A DNA stretch of 64,000 nucleotides from CGIF01 sp031674855 (GCA_031674855.1 CP125275.1:1-64000); one strand, 5' to 3'; counted from the stretch's first letter, positions 10,151-22,417 are shown. Notes: a model not told the origin generated them from the letters alone. Numbers and translations: made by a program.

Positions 10151-10336
10151 CTACCAAGAACCCTTGCTTCATCCTGGTAATAATCCTGCATAAACTTGTT
10201 TGCGAAAGTCAATCCGACAAAGTAGAGTATTTCTAAAAACTGAACCTGAACGGCCACACATTCGACAACGAGTATATTTTCTAGTCGAAAATTTGGCAGG
10301 TCTTTGTGATTTTACAATTAGGGCTTTTCGCGTCAT
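10151..10336 (-). CDS. rpsN: 30S ribosomal protein S14, zinc-type, one Cys missing
   Basis: 61 residues, the size of type-Z S14. 'KYTRCRMCGRSGSV', 'LLCRIDFRKQVYAG' and 'GWSKGSW' fit the family. The fourth zinc ligand (normally CRxC) is Asp (CRID), so the classical four-Cys site is incomplete; Asp might still co-ordinate. This is the first gene of the cluster here; rplE and the genes normally before it are not upstream. Confidence 0.92.
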
Positions 10337-10392
10337 ATTATATATTTATTAAGTTGATTGTTATAAATTTTTTTCTGTAATTGTATTTTTAT

Positions 10393-11358
10393 TTAAATAT
10401 CTTCTTCCTCAGAATCAGAGTTCGTTCTTTGCAAAAGTCTTCTTTCTGCTCCTTGTCTTTCTTTTTCTACTTGCTTACTGATAGAAAGTAACACCAAAGC
10501 TTTTTTAAGTTCCTCTTCACTAATTTTTAATTGTTCTCTAACTTCGATTTTTTTTCTTTTTACTCTTTCGAGTGGAGAAATATCATCACTCTTTTTAACC
10601 AAACCTAATCTTTGTGCAAATCGTTTAAAAAAACCAACCGCTTCCTCTTTTTTAGGAGTAGAATAATTATCAAAATTTAACTCTAATTCTGTTTCTTTTC
10701 TTGATAATCGGTTTAATTCATTAGTCAAACCAGTCATTTTGTTCTGAATTTCACTAACTAGTTTTTTGTTATTTTCAATGTTACCTTTAATCTTTTTTTC
10801 TTCATTTTGCCGAAGCTCTTCTTTTTTTTTATATTCCTTACAATAAGAAAGCAAACATTCTTGTGAACAAAATTCGGCCTTTTCATCAATTTCAATTCCT
10901 AAAATTTTATTATTTTTTTCTTCTAATTTATAAGGAAAGCTATTAGTAATATCTATTTCACAAAAATAACAATATCCTTGTTTGAAAATATTTTGCCGCA
11001 ATGGAGCAACAAATTTTTTCTTACTTTCTATTTGTCGTAAAATTGTGGTTTTTTCTTTATTTAAATTTTCAAGTAATATAGTGAAACTTTGGATTAATTT
11101 TACTTTTTCCTCCTCCAAAATACTTTCTCCTTGCGAAAAACGAACATTTTCCAAACTTTCCAGCGTGCTTTCTACTTGATTGATAATGTTCTTAGCATAA
11201 TTCAACAAAACTTGTCAAATTTTATTTCTTTCCTCTGAACTAAAAGTACTTTCAACTAAGGAAACAAGATGAAGATTGACTTTTTCTGCTAGTTCATGAT
11301 AGTCATTTTCAAATTTATGGAAATTTTTTTGTGCCGAATTGATAGTCGAAAAATTCAT
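10393..11358 (-). CDS. Coiled-coil protein with central CxxC...C..C zinc-like site
   Basis: 321 residues from ATG 11356-11358, with one UGA-Trp. Order: N-terminal helices (MNFSTINSAQKNFHKF), a coiled coil, then 'GYCYFCEIDITNSF' and about 30 residues later 'AEFCSQECLLSYCKEYKKKEE', a likely treble-clef-type zinc knuckle. Two more coiled coils and an acidic tail (NSDSEEEDI) follow. No family recognised. The start MNFS and spacing are shared with the broken gene at 28225-29061. It sits between the ribosomal cluster and dnaJ, where rplE would be expected, same strand. A structural or scaffolding role is only a guess. Confidence 0.7.
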
Positions 11359-11411
11359 GGTAAATAATTATATATACTTTTTTAGGAATTTAGTTTGGAA
11401 AAGAAAGAAAA

Positions 11412-12551
11412 TTACTTATCAAAAACATCCTTATTTTTTTCTACAAAGTCATGATTAGGATTTCAAGTAGTTTCTTTTTGAAGAGTTTGAAGAATTGCTT
11501 CACTACCTGAAGTAATTTTTTTAGGCAATTTTACTTGTAATAAAATTCAAAGATCACCACGACTAGACTTATTAACTCCTAAATAACAGCCCCGATTACG
11601 TAAGATCAGACGATCACCGTTTTGAGAACCAGTCGGAATTGAAACTTTTTCTACACCCTCAAGAGTGATTAACTCGACTGTATTTCCTAAAATGGCATCT
11701 AAAAAAGAAATCGGTAAGTTAACATGAATATCATCGCCTTTACGTTGAAAATAATAATTTTCTTTAACCTTGACTGTTACGTAAATATCGCCTTTTTCAC
11801 CCCCGTATCAACCGTCATTGCCTAACCCCGGATAACGAAGTTTTTTGTCAGGATTAATTCCTCGGGGAATATTAATTTCAATAGACTCTTTTTGATTGAC
11901 GATTTTCCTACCCTTACATTCGAAACATTTTTTTTTAATTATTTTGCCTTCTCCTTGACAATGAGAACAAGCAACTTGGGTACGAATTGCTCCTAAAACA
12001 GTCCTTTGAACAGTGTTAACTACCCCTCTTCCTTGACAAACAGAACATTCGATAATATCATTTCGAGAAGCTGCTCCTGTTTGTTGACAAGAACTACAAG
12101 ATTTTTCTAATTCTAAAATTACCTTTTTTTTAACTCCTAATATTGACTCCTTAAAGGTTAAACTCACATTAATTAGAATATCTGTTCCAGTTTGCGGATG
12201 ATTTTTTTCCCTAGAACGAGTTCCTCTATTGAAATAATCTGACTCTGCCCCTCCAAAAAATGTTGAAAAAATATCTTCAAAAACACTTTCTCCACGACCA
12301 AAACCGTTAGCTCCTTGCGCAAATCCTTCGGCACTACCATAACGATCGTAATTTTGCCGTTTAGTTGAATCACTCAAAGTTTCGTAAGCTTGATTAACCT
12401 CCTTCATTTTTTCTTCCGCTTCAGCCTTATTATTAGGATTTTTATCCGGATGTCATTTTAAGGCTTGTTTGCGATAGGCTGCTTTGATTTCTGCTTCAGA
12501 AGCTTTACGATCGATACCAAGAATATCATAATAATCTTTTTTTTTACTCAT
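11412..12551 (-). CDS. dnaJ: Chaperone DnaJ (Hsp40)
   Basis: 379 residues. J domain at the N-terminus with HPD ('ALKWHPDKNPNN', Trp by UGA), a Gly/Phe linker (GFAQGANGFGRGES), four zinc CxxCxGxG-type motifs (CSSCQQTG, CSVCQGRG, CSHCQGEG, CFECKGRK), and the C-terminal substrate domain. It stimulates DnaK ATPase and delivers clients. Last gene of the clpB-grpE-dnaK-dnaJ run, 32 bases from the dnaK stop. Confidence 0.96.
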
Positions 12552-12583
12552 AAAATTTAAGGTTCTTAAAACCCTTTTTATAC

Positions 12584-14524
12584 TTATTTTTGTTCGGGCT
12601 CAACATCCATGACATCTTCTTCTCCATTAGAGTTTTTTTCATCTTTTTTTTCAGGCATTTTTTCAGCCAATTCATTAGCTAATTTCATCATCTCCTCGAC
12701 TTTATCTAGTTGCTTTTTGATAGCAACATAATCCTTTTCTTCTTTTTCTGTAACTTCTTTTAATTCCTTGTACATCTCTTTAAGTTTCTTGAAACCTTCA
12801 TCATTCTCATTGAAATTTTCATGTTTCTCAAATTTTTCAATTTCTTTTTCGAAAGTATGACAGTAAGTTTTAGCTCGATTATCTATTTCAGAATTTTTTT
12901 TGAATTCTTCATCTTCTTCTCTTCTTTTTTCGGCTTCTTTGATTATTTCCTCAATTTCATTTTTGCTGAGTCCTCCGCCACTATCGACAGTAATTGATTG
13001 TTTTTTGTTGGTTTTTTTATCCCTAGCCGAAACACTAAGTATTCCGTTAGCATCAATATCAAAAGCGACTTCAATTTGCGGAACACCTTTAGGGGCTGGT
13101 TCAATACCACTCAACTCAAAGGTCGCCAAAACTTTATTGTCTAAGGCTCTTGGTCTTTCCCCTTGGAGGACACGAATGTGAACGCTTGGTTGATTGTCTT
13201 CAGCAGTTGAATAATCACGAACAACTTTGGTTGGAATAGTAGTATTACGGCTAATGATTACGTTATTAACACCACCTTGAACTTCAATTCCCAAAGAAAG
13301 CGGAGTAACATCCAACAAAAGAATATCTTTAGCAGTTGAATTACCTGATAATATTCCTCCTTGAATTGAAGCTCCTACCGAAACTGCTTCATCCGGATTA
13401 ACTGATTTATTAGGCTCCTTGCCGAAAATTTCTTGCACTTTTTTCTGCACACTTGGCATTCTTGTCATTCCTCCAACCAAAATAACTTCATCGATTTGGG
13501 AAACTTTAGCATCATCGAGACATTTTTTGCACGGAGCCGCTAACTTTGATAATAAATCCTTAGACAATTCCTCAAATTTAGCGCGAGTTAATTTTTTACT
13601 AATGTGTTTAGCACCATTAGCATCAGCCGAAATGAAAGGAAGATTGATTTCAGTTTCTTCTAAAGATGATAATTCGTGTTTAGCATTTTCTGAAGCATCT
13701 TTTAGTCTTTGTAATGCTAATTTATCTTTAGCTACACTAAGGTCAATACCTTCTTCTTTTTTAAACTCTTGAATTAATCAATTAATAATTTTTTGATCAA
13801 AATTAGCTCCACCTAAAAAAGTGTCTCCATTAGTGGCTTTGACTTCAAAAACTCCATCGCTAATTTCGATTATCGAAATATCAAAAGTTCCCCCACCCAA
13901 GTCAAAAACAGCGATAGTATGAAGACCTTTATCCTTCTTATCAATTCCATAAGCTAAAGAAGCCGCAGTTGGTTCATTGATAATCCTAATCATTTCGCTA
14001 TTTTTTTCGAGATTATTGGAATCACCAAATCCAGCAATAAGAGCCGCACTCATAGTAGCTTGTCTTTGAGCATCGTTAAAATAAGCCGGTACTGTAATTA
14101 CTGCTTTTTTTACCGTAGCTCCTAAATAATCTTCAGCAATTTTTTTCATTTCTTCAAGGACAAAAGAAGAAATTTGTTGCGGAGGATATTCTTTTTCTCC
14201 TATTTTTATGTAAGCATCACCATTTTTACCAGCAATAATCTCAAAAGGAGCAACTTTTTTAAACTCTTGTACTTCTGGATCATTGAACTTTCTGCCAATT
14301 AACCGTTTAGCTTCGAAAACCACTTGCTTAGGTTTAATAATAGTTTGTTTTTTAGCTGAATGGCCAACGGTTAAAACTTTATCACCTTTTTCATCAAAAA
14401 ATACTACCGAAGGAGTGGTATTTTTTCCTTCGCTATTAGCAATAACTTTACCATTAATGGCTACACAAGAGTTAGTTGTTCCTAGGTCGATACCTATAAA
14501 TTCATTACTTATTTTTTTGTTCAT
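12584..14524 (-). CDS. dnaK: Chaperone DnaK (Hsp70)
   Basis: 646 residues. ATPase domain with phosphate-1 motif 'GIDLGTTNSCVA', 'AVFDLGGGTFDISI' and 'ILVGGMTRMPSVQ'; substrate-binding domain with 'DVTPLSLGIEVQGG'; an acidic Glu/Lys lid. The UGA-Trp at 13775-13777 interrupts the frame only under the standard code, where Hsp70s have a conserved aromatic position (IINWLIQEF). It is between grpE and dnaJ. It ends ...VEPEQK rather than the EEVD-like tail of eukaryotes. Confidence 0.97.
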
Positions 14525-14537
14525 ATTTTTATTTAAA

Positions 14538-15137
14538 TTATTTTTTTTGATTTTTCTCGGTTAATTTACTAATTTTCACTGTAGTAGGTCGTAAAACCTT
14601 TTGATTAATTGTGTAACCTTTTTGTAAAACTTCTAAAATTGTTCCCTCGGGATAATCATTATTTTCTTCTGCTTCTTGCAAACTAATGTGAAGTTCTGGA
14701 TCAAAGATAGTTTTTAAAGGAATAGTTTCAATTTCTTCCACTCCTTGTTTTTGCAAGGTATTTTGAAATCAGGTTAGAATCATTTGCAGACCTTGAAAAA
14801 GATCTTTAATTTTCTTTTGCAAAATGTTTATATCTTGTTCTGAACTTTGCTCAATGTGTTGAATAGCTTGTTGAGCTCGCTCATAATTATCAGGGAAAAA
14901 AAGAAGTTGTTGCAATAGTTTTTTATTACCATATTTCATCATTTCAGTTATTTCTTCTCGGTGCTTTTTTTCTTGATTTTGCAATTGTGCCATCAAACGA
15001 AGATTTTTATCTTGCAAATCTTTCAATTTAATTTCTAAGTCAATAGTTTTGCTATCTTTTTGGGAATCATTTTTACTTAAATTTTCTTGATTTTCTTGTG
15101 AATTATTATTTTCTTCTTTTAATTCTTTTTTACTCAT
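14538..15137 (-). CDS. grpE: Nucleotide exchange factor GrpE
   Basis: 199 residues: long N-terminal coiled coil (LKDLQDKNLRLMAQLQNQEK, 'FPDNYERAQQ'), one UGA-Trp, then the beta domain ending 'VLQKGYTINQKVLRPTTVKI', close to the conserved GY...RvlRpA.V. Exchanges ADP on DnaK. Overlaps the end of clpB by 8 bases. Confidence 0.93.
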
Positions 15138-17283
15138 AACTTACTTTTAATTCTTTTTTCTTGTTTTTTTCTAAAGCGGGGAGAACAGAAATTTTTATTT
15201 CATCAGTCCCTTCTTCCAAATCAATCAGATAATTTCCTCCTATAAGAAGGAATTGAGAGATAATTCCTCGCCCTACTAAAGAACCTATTTTTTTTTCAAT
15301 ATAATATTTAATTGGACGAGCTCCGTATTCAATAGAATAAGATTCTTCAAATATTTTTCTAATTATCTTTTCATTGTATCCTAATTTAATTTTTTTTTCT
15401 CGAATGATACGTTCAACAAACAATTCTAATTCTTTGACAATAATCTCTTCAATGACTTGCTCTGTTAAGCGATTAAAGAAAACTATTTCATTAATGCGAT
15501 TAAGAAGTTCCGGACGAAAGTGATTTTTCAAATTAAATTCCAAATCCTCTTTTATTTCTCTTACTTCTTTACTTGCAAAATACAATTCAGAACCTAAGTT
15601 GGTAGTTAAGATAATAATAGTATTGCGAAAATTGACTTCACGACCATTAGCTAAGGTAAGAAATCCATTATCTAATATTTGCAGCAAAATATTAATAACT
15701 TCTGGATGAGCTTTTTCTATTTCATCAAAAAGAATTACACTGTTCATCTTTTTTCGAACAATTTCTAGACGCGGTTGCTCTTCAAAGCCAATGTAACCAG
15801 GTGGTGAGCCAATAAGCTTACTTATCGAATGAGGTTCTGAAAACTCAGTCATATCCAAACGAACAAGACTCTTTTTTTGATCAAAAAGTTGTTCTGAGAT
15901 AGTTAGAGCCACTTCCGTCTTTCCTACTCCTGTCGGCCCCACAAACAAAAAAGAAGCCGAGGGGCGATTAGGATCTTGAACACCTGATCTAGCTCGAAAA
16001 ATAGCTTCACTAACTGACCGCAGGGCTTCATTTTGACCCTTTACTTTTTGTTGAAGAATAATAGGAAGGAATAATAATTTTTGTTGCTCATCCGACATTA
16101 TTTTTCTAACCGGTAAATCGTATTTTTGAGCAATAGTTAAAGCAATATCTTCTTGGTTTATAAAATATTTCCTCAAAACATTATGACTAGCTTCTTCCTC
16201 GAGTTTTTTAATTTTTTCTTTCCGGAAAGGAATATCAGAATATTTTAATTCAGCTACCTTTGCAAGATCAATATCTTTCTGTTGATAATTGATTAATTCC
16301 CTTTCTGACTGAGATAATTCTTTTTTAACTAAACTTAACTCTTGAATAATTTTATTTTCCTTATTGTCTAAATCTAATAATTTTTTTAATTCTTCTTGTT
16401 GTTTTTTTATTTCTTGTTGAAGTTTAAATAATTTTATTTCATCTCTTTCTCCTTCATTAAACATTCTGGCCTCTATTTCCAAATTTCTTAGTTTTTGATA
16501 GGTTTTTTCTACTATTTCAGGTCCATATCACATTTCACTTCTCACTCTTCCGCAAGTTTCATCTAACAAATCAATGGCTTTATCCGGTAAATAAGAGGCA
16601 GTCAGGTAACGTTGAGAAAAATTAACCGATGCTAATAATGCTTCATCATAAATTTTTAATTCATAATAAATTTCTAAATGATTACGAATACCTTTTAAAA
16701 TTTTGAGAGTTTCTTCTTTGCTTGGTTCATCTACTAATATATTACTAAAACGACGCACCAAAGCCCCATCCTTTTCAATATATTGACGATATTCCTCTTG
16801 AGTTGTGGCACCAATGCACTGAATTTCCCCTCGCGAGAGCATCGGTTTGAGAAGATTAGATATATCAAGCGCTCCTTGACTACGGCCTGCTCCAACAATT
16901 AAATGAATTTCATCGATAAAAAGAATAGCATTATTTTCTGGCCGTGCCATAAAATTAAAGATAATTTGCAACCTTTCTTCTAATTCTCCTTGAAATTTAG
17001 TTTCTGCCATTAAGGAAATCATATCAAGTTGATAAATGACTTTACCCTTCAAATAATCAGGAACTTGTTCTTGTTTAATTTTTTGTACCAAGCCCTCAAC
17101 TATCGCGGTTTTTCCTACTCCTGGATAACCAATCAACAAAGGATTATTTTTCATCATTCGCGATAAGATATAAATTAATTGCTTAATTTCTCCTTCTCTT
17201 CCAATTACCGTTAATTCATTAATTTTGGCTTTTTTATTAAGATTTTCAGTAAATTTTTCAATTATTTCTTTTTCTCGATTCAT
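15130..17283 (-). CDS. clpB: ATP-dependent disaggregase ClpB, lacking the N-domain
   Basis: 717 residues. First AAA module with Walker A 'GYPGVGKTA' and 'LFIDEIHLIVGAG'; a middle coiled coil with one UGA-Trp (EMWYGPEIVEKT); second AAA module with 'VGPTGVGKTEVALT', 'VILFDEIEKAHPEV' and 'LLNRINEIVFF'. It begins at the first AAA module, so the mobile N-domain of full-length ClpB (about 850 residues) is absent, as in other Mollicutes ClpB. First gene of the heat-shock cluster. Confidence 0.95.
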
Positions 17284-17394
17284 GTGAATATTTGTTATAG
17301 TTTAAATTCTTAAAATATTCGAATAAATAATAATAAAAAACTATCGATTTACGTTATTATTATTTAGCAAAATTTCTTTTTAGAAATTAGTTTT

Positions 17395-17456
17395 GTTCGG
17401 TGGAAAAAAAACTAGTTAGCAAAAACTAACCAGAAACAAACACAAAACCACCGAAC
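17395..17456. promoter_or_regulatory. Two-level inverted repeat upstream of clpB
   Basis: Outer arms GTTCGGTGG (17395-17403) and CCACCGAAC (17448-17456) are perfect 9-bp complements. Inside lies GTTAG (17415-17419)/CTAAC (17426-17430). It sits about 110 bases upstream of the clpB start, in the only long gap near the heat-shock genes. It could be a structured leader, an operator or a terminator for the tRNAs. No CIRCE sequence (TTAGCACTC-N9-GAGTGCTAA) is present. Confidence 0.4.
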
Positions 17457-17526
17457 TCAATTATGAAAACACTTTTCTTTTTAGGAGAGAAAACAAAAAT
17501 CAAAGAACTCCAAAATAATTTTACAA

Positions 17527-17604
17527 TGGGGCGAATAGTGAGAATTGAACTCACGAATGCTAGTTCCACAAACTAGTGCGTTAAACCATTTCGCCATATT
17601 CGCC
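17527..17604 (-). tRNA. tRNA-His(GUG)
   Basis: Cloverleaf on the minus strand with anticodon loop TTGTGGA. The acceptor has the extra G-1 opposite C73 typical of tRNA-His, and CCA is encoded. Confidence 0.92.
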
Positions 17605-17609
17605 AAAAA

Positions 17610-17684
17610 TGGAGCGAGTAACGGGAATCGAACCCGCATCCTCAGACTGGCAGTCTAATATTCTGACCGTTGAACTATACTCGC
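17610..17684 (-). tRNA. tRNA-Gly(GCC)
   Basis: Minus-strand cloverleaf; acceptor GCGAGTA/TACTCGC, anticodon loop CTGCCAG, T-loop GGTTCGATTCC, encoded CCA. Five bases from tRNA-His. Confidence 0.93.
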
Positions 17685-17711
17685 GATTTAGTTATTAATA
17701 ATATTTTTATT

Positions 17712-18488
17712 CTAAATTAAATCTTTACTCAAAAAACTTTTTCAGTAAGCAGAGAAAAAGAAACAACCAATTAAAATAGCGAAAGGCACAGAAGCAATCA
17801 TAAAAACAATGGGATAATTTTGAACTAAATCTCTTAAAAGAAAAAGAGAAAAAGCTAGAAGGAATAAAAAAATAGAGAGTAGTAAATTGGCAAGAAAAGA
17901 ACCCTCCTCTTGTTGATAAAAAAGAAAAGGAACCAACAAGCAAAAATTAACTAAAGCCAAAACTATTCCATTAAGTAATAAAAATAAACAAGTGCTAATC
18001 ATTCCGAAATTAGCAAAAAGGAGAAAGTAAAAACATCCGAGTAAAGTAAAGATTAAATTAATCCCCATAACATAAGTAAAAATACTAGCAAATTTGGCTC
18101 AAATAATAGTTTCACGATCTACAGATGGAGTAAAAGTTAAAACCTTGACATCTTCCTCGCGACTGATTTTGGGCATTTGAAATAATTTTCCTTTTTTTAG
18201 GTTATCTCAACCTAAACCTCGACCAACTAGATAAGAAACAAGTGGATTAACCATATATATCAAGGCAAATAATTGAAAGATTGAAATCATTCAAAAGAAA
18301 AATAATCTCGATTGCTGGTTATTAACAGCATTACTAAGGTATTCTCTTGAGGAAAATCCTTGAATAGTTGTCATAAAAACAAATAAGCAAAAATAAAAAA
18401 CTACCAGTCAAATTTTTGTTAATAGTTTAGCGCAATAATAACGATAAAGTTTTGAAAATACAATTTTATTTTTGGGAAAGTTAAACAT
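17712..18488 (-). CDS. ABC transporter permease, small
   Basis: 258 residues from ATG 18486-18488, TAG at 17712-17714, with five UGA-Trp codons. About six hydrophobic segments (e.g. WLVVFYFCLFVFMTTI, LIFTLLGCFYFLLFANFGMI, IVFMIASVPFAILIGCFFF) and a cytosolic loop 'EDVKVLTFTPSVDRETIIWA'. The next gene has the same loop ('DDFVLTITPGVKRSDLIWS'), so the two permeases are paralogues. The 'LTxTPxxxRxxxxWxK' loop and the adjacent ATPase (19549-20265) indicate a type-2 ABC exporter. Substrate unknown. Confidence 0.75.
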
Positions 18489-18501
18489 TGAAAAATAATT
18501 T

Positions 18502-19536
18502 TTAATTTAAATCTTCGTTTTGATATCTTGAATATTGAAGAGTTAGAAAGAATATTCCAAAAAATAAAGAAATAATCGTAAATCAAATTGGATTAAAGAA
18601 GAATCTTTCTATTTCGTACGGTCAACTGGACGAACTAAAAGCTTTTCCTATTCCTCAAATTATAGGAGAAAAAGTTATTAAAGTCGAAAATATTCATTTG
18701 CTTCCAGTCAATGAACCAAAGAACAAATAAGGAATAAAAATCAAACCAAAAAATAAAAGAGGTCCGATAAAAATAGTAACCAAAGTTAGTAAAGCGAATC
18801 AAGAATAAGAAACTTTCCCCAATCAGAAGTAATAAACACTAAAAGGAATTAAAAACATAGCAATATTAATTAGAGAATAAAAAGTTAAAAATGCTAAAAT
18901 TTTGCTCCAAATTAAATCACTTCTTTTTACACCCGGAGTAATAGTCAGGACAAAATCATCTCCTCCTTCTTGACGAGAGGGGAAGAAAATCTTGTCAAAA
19001 ATCTCAAAAATAAATCAGTATAGAGTGATAAAACCAGTAAGATTTCATCAAGAAATGTCAAAGAGTAACTTTCAAAAATCTTTCCCTTTGCTATATTCCT
19101 CTGTTTTTGAGAAAAAAAAAGCATTATTAGAACTATATGGGTTTGACATAATACCAAGAAAACTCCCGCTATCAAAAATTTGAAGCAATGCTCTACTACC
19201 TTTAATATTATTGGAAAAATTCGGACTATTTTGTATATCTTTTTCTCATCCCTTCTCATTTTCAAGTCATTTTCGAACTAAAACTCTATCAATAGTTATT
19301 AATCCATCGTCATCAAGAACTACTTTATCCTTAAATTGATTATTAGATATTTCTGAAAAATTAGTTTCTTTTCCTTTTTTTACTCCAAAAGAACTATTGA
19401 TTGTTTTTGCGCCAAGTCATGGAAGCACGAATCATCAAACCACTCCAATTAAAATGGTAAAAATAATAATCCTTAACCAATTTTTTTGCCAAATTTTTTC
19501 TAAATAATAGCGATATAATTTTCCAATTTGTGACAT
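18502..19536 (-). CDS. ABC transporter permease, large
   Basis: 344 residues, ATG 19534-19536, stop TAA at 18502-18504. One N-terminal membrane segment (WLRIIIFTILIGVVWWFVL), an extracytoplasmic loop of about 150 residues, then five or so segments at the C-terminus. It overlaps nothing and lies between the ATPase and the smaller permease with gaps of about 12-13 bases, so the three form an operon. Very rich in UGA-Trp codons. Confidence 0.75.
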
Positions 19537-19548
19537 GTTTTAATAATT

Positions 19549-20265
19549 CTATAATTCAAATAATTTATTGCCTTTTTCGACGAAATAATCTTCGTAGGTT
19601 TTTTCAATGTCGGTTGTTTTTTTACCGGTATAAACAATCTTCCCTCCTTTTATCATAGTTATATCATCAGCTAATTTCTGTAAATCTGAGAGAATATGAG
19701 TCGACATTAAGATCGTTCCACCTTTTTCTTTAATTTCTTTTAAACTATTGAATAGATCTTGACGAAAACTTGGATCTAAACCATTAAATGGTTCGTCCAA
19801 TAAAAATATTTTTGGCCGATAGATACTCAAAGTAAAAAGTTGCAGAATTTTTTTTCAACCGGTAGAAAGAGAGTTGCAATTTTGTGAACGAAATTTAGAA
19901 AGCGGAGATTTAGATAATTTTTTTAAAACTTCTGCTTGAGGAATATCACGCAAATAACCACAATCCAAAACGTAATTTTCTACCGTTAAATTTGGTAATT
20001 TTGGCTCAGCTGGAATAAATCCTAACAACTGATTGAAACTGGGATCTTTATCGATATTTTTTTTATCAACATAAACTTTTCCGCTATTAGAGAGAACCAA
20101 ACGAGTTAAAATACTAATGGTAGTAGTTTTGCCAGCTCCATTTGGACCAATAAAACCATGAATAGTGCCTTTTTCTACTGAAAACGAAACATTATCAAGA
20201 ATCTTTTTAGAACCGTATTTTTTACTAACTCTCTTGACTTCGATTGCTTTTTCTGTCATATTCAT
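19549..20265 (-). CDS. ABC transporter ATP-binding protein
   Basis: 238 residues with one UGA-Trp. Walker A 'GPNGAGKTTTI', signature region 'SLSTGWKKILQL' (unusual LSTGW in place of LSGGQ), Walker B 'IFLLDEPFNGLDP', H-loop 'MSTHIL'. It powers the two permeases downstream. Divergent from the ABC gene starting at 20351, with an 85-base shared promoter gap. Confidence 0.92.
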
Positions 20266-20350
20266 TATTTTTATTTTTTTTAATTTAATAATATTTTATA
20301 TTTATGCTTTCTATCTTAACCATTAAATAATATTAATATTTTCACTCACA

Positions 20351-22417
20351 ATGTCTCTATCCACGGTATTTAACAAATCAGTACTCGAAACTAAAAAAGA
20401 AAATAAAATAAAATTGCTTTTTTTAGCTTTAGGAAGAATTATTAGAAATAATCCTTTATTGTTTTTTTTTTGTTCGCTATTGGCAATAATCACAGCCCTT
20501 GTTAACTTTAATATTGGGCTTAATTTTAGAAATTTAATAACCAGCGCCATCAAAGAAAAAACTTTAAGTGAACAAATTGTTGAAAAAATAGAAAAAGAAG
20601 AAGGTGATAAAATTACAGAAGGAAAAATTAGAGAAATAATTGAAACCAATTTCAATGAAAAAGACAAACAACAAAAGGAAGTAAAAGAAAAAATCGAAGA
20701 AAAAATAAAAGATAAACAAACTTTAACAAAAAAAGAAATCAAAAAAGAAATTGAAAAAATAAGAGTAGGAGAAAGAACTGTTTTTAATGATAAATTTCAA
20801 TTTGAGTTTAATTTTTTTGGATATTATTTATTTAAAAGTGATAAATTAGATATTTATCAATTTATCGCTTGTTCGTTAATTCTTGTTCTAGTAGTAAAAT
20901 CAACATTCTCTCTCTTGCATTACTATTGAATGCAATATGCTTATGAGAGTGTAGAAAAAGAATTAAAAAAAGATTTATTTCAGCATCTGGTTCGCGCCAA
21001 ATATCGCAACTCTTCAGAAATTTCCCGAAGTTTAATTACTCAATTTGCTGATGATTTAGACGAAATAGCCGACAACATTTGATTCATTCCTAATCGCCTA
21101 ATTTACGTAGCCTTTTCAATATTTTTTGTACTCAGTTATGATTTTAATTTTGGAGGCAAAAAAAATACTTTGCCACTTTTAGCAATTGTAGCATTTTTAT
21201 TTACTGTTCTAATAATTGGTTTGGTTTTACTTTTCAAAAAATCCAGCAAATTAAACGTAGCATCCAAAAAAAGAGTTGAAGAAGACAATCGGATGATTTT
21301 TGAAAGGATTAATAACTTAGAATACATCAAAGCTGTTTCCGGAGAAAACTACGAAGAAAGAAAAATCGCCCAACAATTAGATTCAACCTTTCGCAAGAAT
21401 AAAAAGTCACTTTTATATAGCACTTTATTCAAAGGAGTTCCTCAGTATGTTATCATTCCAGTTATTCCGGTTATTTTTATGACATTAGTCTTACTTTTAT
21501 TTTCTAAAAATGAGAAAATGGGAGCAGTTTTTTTAACCGTCAATTTCGTTCGTTATTTTATTTCAGTCAGACTTTTAAACGGAGAAGTAACTAAAATAGT
21601 TGAATCCCTATTAAATTTGGATCAACTTTCCAGCAATTTAACAATTGTTAAAGAAAGTGTTAAACATTTAAATAAACCAACTAATTCAACTATATCTTCC
21701 GCAAAAATTCCTTTTAAAAACAACGAACTTATTTTTCGTAATGTAGTTTTTGCTTATCCCAAAAGACCTGATCAAGATATTTTAAAAAACTTTAGTTTCA
21801 ATTTTCAACAAGGTAAGGTTTATGGAATTGCCGGCAAAAATGGAATTGGCAAAAGCACCGTTATCAAAACTACTCTTAAGCTTTACGAGGTAAAATCAGG
21901 AGAAATTCTTATCGGTAATCGCAATATCCAAGAAATAGAAACTAATAGCTTACAACAAAGAATTTGCTATCAAACTAATCGCCCAACTCTTTTTCGAATG
22001 AGTATTGCTGAAAATGTTTTCTATCCTAATTATTACAGTGAAAAAGATTATAAAAAATTAGTTGCAGCGGCTAAAAAAGCCGGAATTTACGAATTCATTG
22101 TTAAATTACCTCAAGGTTTTAATACAATTTTGCGAGAGGGAGGTTCTGATCTGTCAGAAGGACAAAAACAGCAAATTTCGGCTATGAAAATGTTTATTAA
22201 TGACTACGATATTTATATCTTAGATGAAATATTAAGCAATGTTCATCCCATCTTAAAAGAAACTATTCTTGATAATATTTTTGAAAAATTAAAAGGAAAA
22301 ACTGTCTTAGTAATTGACCATCACTACAAAATTTTTCAATACGTTGATCAAATTTATCAATTCACAGGAGAAAGACTAATCTTTGTGGATAAAGAGGATT
22401 TTTTGGCTAATAACTAA
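20351..22417 (+). CDS. Fused ABC transporter (membrane + ATPase) with charged loop insert
   Basis: 688 residues. Type-I exporter layout: membrane domain (residues about 1-400) then ATPase with Walker A 'GKNGIGKSTVI', signature 'LSEGQKQQI', Walker B 'DIYILDEILS' and H-loop 'VIDHH'. Between the first two membrane segments is an insert of about 100 residues, almost all Lys/Glu (EKIEKEEGDKITEGKIRE...), probably extracytoplasmic coiled coil and unusual for the family. Probably works as a homodimer; substrate unknown. Confidence 0.88.

Noticed and set aside
17284..17526. CIRCE operator before clpB
   Set aside because: No TTAGCACTC/GAGTGCTAA pair is present; only an unrelated inverted repeat.
20323..20742. 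139-codon minus-strand ORF
   Set aside because: Antisense of the charged insert of the ABC transporter; low-complexity Ser/Phe/Leu composition.
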